Of a stretch of DNA of 64,000 nucleotides, positions 56,501 to 64,000 are shown one piece after another. Source of the stretch: Linanthus parryae. Lineage: Eukaryota > Streptophyta > Magnoliopsida > Ericales > Polemoniaceae. Each line of letters begins with the position of its first letter. The stretch's first letter is position 1. The notes beneath the pieces are model-generated. The model saw nothing but the letters and a program-made list of their open reading frames with translations, did not search any database and was not told the DNA's origin. Location of the stretch: contig JALGPY010000010.1 of the NCBI GenBank assembly GCA_023055425.1, forward strand, positions 47,611,863 to 47,675,862, written 5' to 3'. Both the position numbers and the translations under genes were made by a program.

Positions 56501-59112
56501 TGATTAAATGGTTGGAGGCGGGCATCATTTATCCGATTTCCGACAGCACATGGACTAGCCCGGTGCAATGTGTCCCTAAAAAGGGAGGTATAACTGTGGT
56601 GGAAGGGGAAAAAGGTGATCAAATTGCCACTCGTACAGTTACTGGGTGGAGAGTTTGCATGGATTACCGCAAGCTCAATGATGCCACTTTGAAGGATCAT
56701 TTTCCCCTTCCATTCGTTGATCAGATGCTTGATAGGCTGGCACATCATTCTCATTATTGCTTTTTGGATGGGTACTCCGGGTACAACCAAATAGCAATTG
56801 AGCCAGCTGACCAGGAGAAGACGACATTCACTTGTCCTTATGGGACTTTTGCTTTTAGACGCATGCCTTTTGGGTTATGCAACGCACCTGCTACGTTTCA
56901 GAGGTGTATGATGTCGATCTTCTCTGACATGATGGAGCAGAATTTCGAGGTATTCATGGATGACTTCTCGCTCTATGGTGATGGATTCGAAGACTGCCTG
57001 CAACAGTTGGCCCGGGTTCTGGACAGATGCATTGACACCAACCTAGTGCTCAACTGGGAGAAGTGTCACTTCATGGTTACTGAGGGTATTGTTTTGGGCC
57101 ACAAGATCTCCAGCAAAGGATTAGAGGTGGATAGAGCCAAGATTGAGGTTATTGAGAAGCTTCCTTACCCTACCTCTGTCAAAGGGGTAAGGAGTTTCTT
57201 GGGACATGAAGGGTTCTATCGGCGCTTCATTAAAGACTTCTCGAAGATCACGAAGCCTTTGTGTGGATTGCTTGAGAAGGATGCAGTTTTTGATTTTAAT
57301 GCGGAGTGCAAGTCAGCTTTTGATTTGCTCAAGGAAAAGCTGATTAGCGCGCCTATCATCACCACACCAGACTGGAACCTACCATTTGAGCTCATGTGTG
57401 ATGCTAGTGACTATGCGGTGGGAGCAGTTCTGGGCCAGCGGAAAGATAAGGTAGCTCACGTCATTTATTATGCCAGTCGTACTCTTAATGATGCACAGGT
57501 TAATTATGCCACCACGGAGAAAGAGATGTTGGCCATCATATTTGCATTGGACAAGTTTCGTCCATATCTTGTGGGTTCTCAGGTGACGATTTTCACGGAC
57601 CATTCAGCCCTCAAGTATCTTCTCACCAAGAAGGACGCCAAGCCAAGATTGATCCGGTGGGTTTTATTGATGCAAGAGTTCGATGTGGTGATCAAAGATA
57701 AAAAGGGGGTAGAAAATGTGGTTGCAGACCATTTGTCAAGACTGGAGAACGATAAGCAGGAAGATTTGCCTATTCGAGAGGATTTTCCAGATGAGCAGCT
57801 TATGGTTGTAGTTGCAGCTGTGCCTTGGTTTGCTGACTTGGCAAATTTCAAGGCACTAAACATTGTGCCCAAGGACATGAATTACCACCAGAGGAAGAAA
57901 TTCTTTGCAGACGCGCGACAATATTTCTGGGATGATCCTTATCTGTTCAAGTTGGGGGCGGACAATGTATTGCGGAGGTGTGTTGCAGAACCGGACACGT
58001 TAGAGATCCTTAGACACTGCCACGAGTTGAATTGCGGGGGACATTTCGGCAAATCACGCACGGTTGCTAAGGTACTTCAGAGTGGTTTCTTTTGGCCAAC
58101 TTTGCATAAAGACGCCCATCTATTTGTGCAGCAGTGTGACCGGTGCCAAAGAACAGGTAATATCTCTAACCGAAATGAAATGCCTCAAAATTTCGTGTTA
58201 GAAGTAGAACCGTTTGATGTGTGGGGAATTGACTTTATGGGGCCATTCCCATCTTCGCTTGGTAATCTGTATATTTTGTTGGCGGTTGACTATGTTACCA
58301 AATGGGTGGAGGCTCTGGCGTGTCCAAAGAATGATAGTGCTACAGTCGAGAGATTCTTACGCAAGAATATATTCACAAGGTTTGGAACGCCTAGAGCCAT
58401 TATTAGCGATGAGGGATCACACTTTGTGAACAAGGTCATTGCCAATACCTTGAGTAAGTATGGGGTAAAGACACACAAGATCTCATTGGCCTATCATCCA
58501 CAATCCAATGGTCAAGCTGAAGTGTCTAACCGAGAGATCAAGGGGATTCTAGAGAAAACTGTCAATCCAGGACGCAAAGACTGGGCTCTACACTTGGATG
58601 ATAGTTTATGGGCATACCGGACTGCATACAAGAATCCCTTGGGCATGTCTCCCTACCAGCTCTTTTTCGGGAAATCGTGCCATCTGCCGGTGGAACTTGA
58701 GCACAAAGCGTTTTGGGCGCTAAAGAAATTAAATTTGGATGCTAAGCTCTCTGGTGAGCAAAGGAAGCAGGCATTGCTTGAATTATAAGAACACATGTTG
58801 ATGGCATATCAGAGTGCCAAGATCTACAAAGAGAGAACCAAGCAATGGCATGACAAGCATATCATTCCACGAGATTTCAGAGTGGGCCAGAAGGTACTCA
58901 TATTCAACGCCCGACTGAAATTGTTTCCGGGCAAGCTGAAGTCAAGGTGGAGTGGTCCATTTACAAATACAGAGGTTTACCCATGGGGATCGCTCGAGGT
59001 AGAAGCTGAGAATGGGAACAGATTCAAGGTAAATGGACAGCGAGCAAAACCGTACGTGGATGGGAATTTCATTGGGGTGATCGAGAGCCTCAAACCAATT
59101 CCCGATATCTGA
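53521..59112 (+). pseudogene. Athila gag-pol, one 1864-codon frame with two stop codons
   Basis: A single frame from the ATG at 53521 to TGA at 59112 is interrupted only by TAG at 54694-54696 (between gag and pol) and TAA at 58786-58788 (near the integrase end). Gag (about 54080-54540) has the retrotransposon gag domain (FPFSLSGKAKTWLMELP). It is preceded by an Asn/Gly-rich repeat tract at 53830-53930. No CCHC knuckle is seen. The protease has [12 protein letters not shown] near 55660. Reverse transcriptase lies at about 56440-57000 with MDYRKLN and the FMDD box. RNase H is at about 57390-57610 ([23 protein letters not shown]). The integrase has an H-C zinc region ([19 protein letters not shown]) and a DDE core ([28 protein letters not shown]) at about 58010-58560. 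The remaining frame and motifs are well kept, so it decayed recently or the first stop is read through. Confidence 0.88.
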
Positions 59113-59319
59113 GCTCATTTGAGGTAACTGGGTCGGGCCGTCGACCTTAAATTACAAAGCGCTTGTTGGGAGGCAACCCAACCTATTTCCTGCATAGTGT
59201 AGATTTCAATACTGTCTTGTTATTTTATTTTGTTCTAATTATTTGAGAGGTGCGAGAGAGTGGATTTAATGTTTATAATGAGCATGTGCAGGATTCCTAG
59301 GTGAAAGGCCTATTCCGGA

Positions 59320-59878
59320 TCCCCCTTCTTGATGCGCACGTAGAAAAGTTCATAAAAATCGAGAAAAAGCAGCTTAAAAGGCGTATCGGGATCCGGAATG
59401 AAGAATTGGGGGAAAAATGATGTACCAACACGCACTCAACACACGTATCCGGACTCCCCCTCTTGATGCAAGCGAAGAATGTATAGCGAAACCGAGATAG
59501 CAGACACAGTGGCACGGATTACGAGGAAATTTTTTGCAAACAAGACCGTGAGCTAAATTGAAGAGTGCCACTAGGTGGGGGTTGTCGAGAGCTTTCTGTT
59601 GATAGGTGGATCGCATGCATCGGAGTCCGGACGCGAGAGTTATGGCAATTTGGATGTTTTCGCGAAGAAAAAGTGACGAAAAGCATCCGGAATCGCCAAA
59701 CGGACCTTTAGAAGAGCAAATTTGTGGAATAAAGAATTCCCCGGACATTGGGAATTGTGTATATTCAAAATGGAGTCTCGAGGTCGAGGAGATCCATGAA
59801 AAAAGTAAAGGAACGGTCCAAAAGGCGAGAAAGGATGTTTTCGTGAAGAAAAAGGGATAAAAAGCATCCGGAAAGGGC
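59320..59878. repeat. Direct repeats in the Athila spacer
   Basis: A block TCCGGATCCCCCTTCTTGATG (split by small differences) occurs near 59322 and again near 59453. A second block, starting GATGTTTTCGCGAAGAAAAA and ending AAGCATCCGGAA, occurs near 59653 and again about 180 bp on. Confidence 0.8.
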
Positions 59879-60043
59879 GAAAGAGGTTAAAATCATGAGC
59901 TACGGGTCGAGATGGTGAATAGGCATATTGGAGACCAAGTGTGGGGGTGAAATATCATGTTTGAGCTTATCGGAGGCTGTTTCGAGCTAAAAATTCAAGA
60001 AAAATCAAGTCGGGAGAAGTTAAAAATTTTGCGGGCTGGTAAC

Positions 60044-60132
60044 TAGGTCGCACTAGGTCGCACGACCTAGTTGGTGGAAGCAGATTTTTTAACTAGGTCG
60101 CACGACCTACCCACTAGGTCGCACGACCTAGT
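60044..60132. repeat. Palindromic repeats TAGGTCGCACGACCTA in the Athila spacer
   Basis: Three copies of TAGGTCGCACGACCTA (arms TAGGTCG/CGACCTA around CA) lie near 60055-60070, 60093-60108 and 60116-60131. A half copy, ACTAGGTCGCA, lies just before the first. Confidence 0.92.
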
Positions 60133-61109
60133 CTTGAATGGTTGCAATTTGATCCAAAAGGGGGGGTGTTAATTGTCATTTATCAAAAGTACACTTATCA
60201 ACTCACGACCCTTCTCTTCCACACAACCAACACATCCCTTCTCCTCCTCCAAGAACTTGCGACGCAACTCCACCATAACCACCGCAACCTCCATCTCTTC
60301 CACCTCCGACCACAACCATCCTCGCCGTCCGTCCTCTTCGCCGCCACCGCAGCACCATCGGACGGGTTCACCATCGGCGGGCGCCTTCCTTCCCCCTTCT
60401 CCCAGACCGACGGGTTCACCAACAGGGTTCCTCCTCCGCCTTCTCCAGCCACCTCCATCGCAGACCACCATCGCCGCCGCCCTCGCAGATACACCGCCGC
60501 CACCCTACCTCCTCTGCCCCCCGACCACCAGCGCACAAAGCCCCAATCGCCGACGCTTCTCCACTCACGTCACCACCACGGTAAACCGCTGGCAAGAGAG
60601 AACAAGCAGGGTGGAGTATTGAAGCTAAAGGCTGGTTGTTTGGTGACCAATTGAAGAAGGAGACCAGGTTAGGGTTTCGAGTGAGAATCTGAAATTGGGC
60701 GAAATTGAGGTCGAATTCGAAGAAATTGCTTTAGGGGTTTCGACGGGGACACCGCAAGGAGCAAAAGGCACAGATTGATTGCAAAATTTGGAAGAAAAAA
60801 AATTCGGCGACCCGAAAACAGCCCGGTTTGTCGAAATTCTGCAATTTTGTGCCCGTAAGACTTGCTCCGGGCACGTAGGTACATTCTAACACTAGCAATT
60901 TCCATACTCGAGTCTAGGCACGATTGAGTAAAATCCCATTTTAATTTTTGTTGCGCTTAGTAGCGTGCTTGGGGGCGATTGCTTAGAGTCCTAGGATTAC
61001 GTGCTTACGTGCTTACTTGCGTCATATCTGTTACACTGCTTGTCACATTGCACTTAATCGAATTTTGTCACGTTAATTGCTTTATCTTGTTATACTTGCT
61101 TTGGTCAAA

Positions 61110-62662
61110 ATGAGCAAACGTGCTAGAATGAGTCGTGATGAGGACCCCGACTACACATTACCCGGGGCGAGTGTGGTGACAGAACCTGAGAGTGAGTCTG
61201 AGTCTGATGGGGGTGACACAGGTGGCCAATTGGTCATCCCGTTATCCCCTGACCTTAGGGTTTTTCATACACCCGTTCCATCCCAATTGCCCCCATTTAG
61301 AAAGGGTCGTGGTCATAAGCCGGATGACGAAAAGCTGGAAATTGATAGGGGCGGGTCTTTCGCGATTATAGGTTTATTTCGGCGACTGCCCAGAGTTTTT
61401 ACCGATCGAACCCTAGGATTAATAGAGGTGTCCAGGCCGAGAGAATCTTTCCACTTGAGGGAGTGCCTGAGGACCTACAAAAGGTCGCGAAGACCGAGAA
61501 CTTTGCGGGGTGGATGGAGTTAGTGAAAAAGAAAGCCAGTTCTGTACTGACTCGTGATATTTATGCGAATGCGAGACACACCGATGAGGGTGAGACGTCT
61601 AGGCTCAATGACCCTCGTGTGATTTATTTTCGTCGGCACTGGCTAGTTTTGTCTTCTGAGCGCATCGCCGCAGCACTTAAGTGGCCCCCGTTGACAGAGC
61701 CTTGTCAATTTAAGATTTATCTGCAGAAAGACCAGCAGACGCTCATTAATGAGGTGTCGGCTTTTTGTTTTGCGGGAGTGCCAGGAGCCGACTGGGATAG
61801 GTCTAAAACTAATATCAGACATTGGAAGATCCCAGTCGGATACTTGCTGCCTAAACTAAGGTGGCTCATTGAGATTTTGGAGTCATGGGTGTTGGGAGTT
61901 TCGGCTCCAAATTATGTTGACTTTGAGGTGTGTCTCATGGCTCTTTGTCTATCCAGAGGGCATCGGATAGACATTCCTAGGCGGATCTTCCTGTATTTGC
62001 ACGAGAGGTATGAATCGAAAAATAGGAAGTCTGCGGGCCATAGTTTCTTACTCATGCACCTAGCTCAGGATTGCGGGGCCAGCGTGTCTAAGGATGAGCG
62101 AGACCTCAAACCCAAGGCATCGAGACACTTTGACAAAATCCCGGACCCGTTGAAAGATGTAGTTGTGATGGAGGCGGGGACTAGTTCTAGACCTCCTAAA
62201 GGAAAGGCTAAGAAAAGAGCCTCTTCCTCTCGTGCAGCTCCTACGCCTCCAGCTCCTACTCCTCTAGCTCCTACTCCTCCCGTTCCACCTCAGCCTGTAC
62301 CTCCACCTGTCATTGACCCTGGCCAGCCGAGTGTGAGCTTAGCGGACTTGATGGCCGAGTTGAGATTGACCAGGACTATGACCCTCACATCCCAGGGTCG
62401 GTCCCGTGACTATGTTGCTGACATGAGTGCTAGGCAGTTTGAGCATCATCGCAGTAGCATGCGTAACTTAGGACAGGGACTACGTCAGGTGAGTCGGCAT
62501 CAGCACCGTCAGGACCAGTGGTTAGAGGCATTGGCCACTCATGTGGGATTCCCGAGAGATAAGTGGCCTAGTGGCCAAGAGACCTACCCTGGTGCCTACG
62601 GGTACCATTCGGATGCCTATTCCGGAGATCAGGACCAGGACGGCGAGGATTCGTCCGAGTAG
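61110..62662 (+). pseudogene. Athila third ORF (position of the env-like gene), one frameshift
   Basis: The first frame starts at an ATG at 61110 (MSKRARMSRDEDPDY) and a second, overlapping frame carries on to a TAG at 62660-62662. The switch lies around 61340-61460 and equals a net shift of one base. The middle of the product (about 61560-62110) contains a compact domain with YFRRHWLVLSSERIAAALKW and similar. I take it for the plant-transposon domain of Athila third ORFs, from position and style only. Later come a Lys-rich patch, a Pro/Thr-rich tract of APTPPAPTP-type repeats (62235-62320), and a region rich in His, Gln and Arg. I see no convincing signal peptide or transmembrane helix, so calling it an envelope would be unjustified. 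Confidence 0.65.
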
Positions 62663-64000
62663 ACTTACCACCCCCTGCATTTGAATGCTGAGTCTTTTCG
62701 CTTGACCTATGCATTCGTTGAGGACAACGAAGCGTTCAAGTGTGGGGGGTTTCTCAGCCTTTATTAGCCAAATCCGTGTCTGCATTCACCAGTTACATAT
62801 AGGTCGTTTGTGTCGTATTGTGAGTCAGTTTTTGTAGTCAGTGTCGTGTTTATATATATTGTGTGTGTCGTATTGTGAGTAGTTTATGTTTAGTGCACGT
62901 TTTATTTAATTGAGTCCACCTACCCGAGTTGAGTCAGTTTCGAGTCTTCTTTCGAGTCAGCCCATGCATATAGAGTAGGAATTATATATCTGAAAAAAAA
63001 ATGAAAATAATTAAAAAAATAAAAAATAAAAAAATAAAATAAAAAGAAATCTGAAAATTGAGAAAGGGCAATCAAAAGAAGCTTGAATTTGGAAAATCGA
63101 GGAGTGTGAGAACTTTAGGCATAGGGTATGACGTGTGACCGAGAAGGACAATTTGAGTTCCCCTTAGTATGTATAGAGAGACTTCCTTTACGGGAATACC
63201 TGCCTATTTTTAATACACTTAAATGATTTTCAAATCTAAAGTGTGTGCCTTGTTTTCTTACAAGAGTTGAGCTAGGTGTGAGCTAAACAAGCCGAACATT
63301 CATGTGTACGTCTTAGGTAGTCGCCAACCCGCCTCGTAGTGGCACACAGAACAGCTGTGCGAGGTGTGTATTAGAGCACTCACTGCTTATAGAACTTACC
63401 TTGTAGGACCACTAGTAAACCCTGTTTTGAACCTTGGATTCTTTGATAACCTCTGGACTTAGGGTGACGATTCTTGGCCTTCATCATCGATTGGTTAGAA
63501 TCACAGCTTTAGTGCGTCACGAGGGTGTTTGCAGTTGAGGGGGTTCAATGAGGGAGTACTTCATGATATATTTGAGTGAGTCTTACGTATCGCATGTACT
63601 TCATTTATGATTATCGAGGGGAATGCGAGGGTGAGTTAGAGTAGGCTTGCGCACTTCGGTGTGGCGGTGTTCCATGTCATTACACCATGGACACAGTTGT
63701 GGAGAGCCGTGAGTGCGTGACATCTAATACGCACGAATTGGGTTGGGTGATTTAATTGGTGGATCGTGCTAGGGATCATTTCTTTTCATCATCTTGGTGT
63801 AGGAGGATCGGTTGGATTAAGCACGAGACTTACATTGTTTTGATTAATTGAGAGGGGACATGGGTATATTCTAGTGTGGGGATGTCGACTTTTGACTACG
63901 GACATAGAGATTGAGCTTTTGACAACTCCATCCCCATACATGTACTTGGATTTGTTTGCGGCTTTGTTTGGTGGCACCCTGTATTTCATTGAGTTAAGGG
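62663..64000 (+). other. Athila 3' non-coding interior to window end
   Basis: No gene. It contains repeated TCGTATTGTGAGT blocks (62814 and 62868), an A-rich tract at 62993-63060, and GTGTGGGG purine runs (62738; 63875) that could be polypurine tracts. No LTR start like that at 51922 follows them. Confidence 0.6.

Larger units (their letters stand above)
59113..61109 (+). other. Athila spacer between pol and third ORF
   Basis: About 2 kb without a convincing gene. It holds direct repeats (59320-59480; 59653-59878), palindromic repeats (60044-60132) and a CT/CCA-rich stretch (60190-60600) whose ORFs are compositional. GT/AG-rich sequence ahead of 61110 may serve as leader or intron for the third ORF. 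Confidence 0.6.
51922..64000 (+). mobile_element. Athila-type Ty3/gypsy retrotransposon, right end outside window
   Basis: LTR (51922-53380), a tRNA-Asp primer site, gag-pol in one frame, a long spacer and a third ORF run in plus orientation. The order and the reverse-transcriptase wording ([25 protein letters not shown]) fit the Athila lineage. I find no second copy of the LTR start before 64000, so the element is longer than 12 kb in total. Confidence 0.88.

Noticed and set aside
60142..60654. Long His/Pro-rich ORFs on both strands
   Set aside because: Compositional product of a CCA/CT-rich spacer stretch; three frames are open at once and none has a domain.
1..64000. CRISPR arrays, rRNA and tRNA genes
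   Set aside because: No regularly spaced short repeats with unique spacers, no rRNA-like stretch, and no cloverleaf-like sequence was noticed. The tRNA-like matches are short primer binding sites.

Overview
This window looks like repeat-dense intergenic DNA from the nuclear genome of a flowering plant. It is AT-rich, has GT-AG introns, and is packed with plant transposon families: a Helitron, two or more Ty1/copia elements, three Ty3/gypsy elements including an Athila-type one, and a Mutator-like element. I cannot name the species. I saw no rRNA, tRNA or CRISPR array.

The left third (1-22740) is best read as one giant Helitron on the minus strand, with its 3' end beyond the left edge. Its 5' terminus is a typical TC...TATAATAAAA end at 22740, next to an A on the minus strand. 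From there, reading down the minus strand, come a 3.7-kb leader with tandem repeats (19027-22740), a Rep/helicase gene with an unusually long AT-hook-rich N-terminus (10624-19026), and an intact nine-exon RPA70-like gene (8219-10452). These are followed by an RNase H-like gene with a repeat-rich N-terminus (6187-7587), a small coiled-coil ORF (4677-5024), an intact three-exon double-B3-domain gene (1536-2462), and the zinc-ribbon end of another RPA-like gene cut by the window edge (1-217). All genes share one strand. The Rep/helicase carries one nonsense codon and one frameshift, while RPA and B3 read cleanly through all their inferred splice joins. That the left 8 kb belongs to the same Helitron is inference.

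The Helitron sits in the LTR of a decayed minus-strand Ty3/gypsy element (22741-25140). Next is a complete Ty1/copia insertion (26138-33404) with two LTRs, a tRNA-iMet primer site and a matching 5-bp target duplication (ATTGC). Its reverse transcriptase is almost entirely deleted. From 33405 to 36669 I see no genes, only one MITE-like stretch.

The right half is nested retrotransposons: a minus-strand Sirevirus-like LTR (36670-38147), a Ty3/gypsy LTR (38568-40394) with its decayed leader, and a broken Sirevirus-like copia element (43242-51921). A 1.6-kb Mutator-like TIR element with a 9-bp target duplication (49675-51267) is inserted near the copia 3' end. An Athila-type Ty3/gypsy element (51922 to beyond 64000) cuts off the rest. 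Its gag-pol is one 1864-codon frame with only two stop codons, followed by spacer repeats and a third ORF. Palindromes that differ between families recur in the copia element, the Athila LTR and the Athila spacer.
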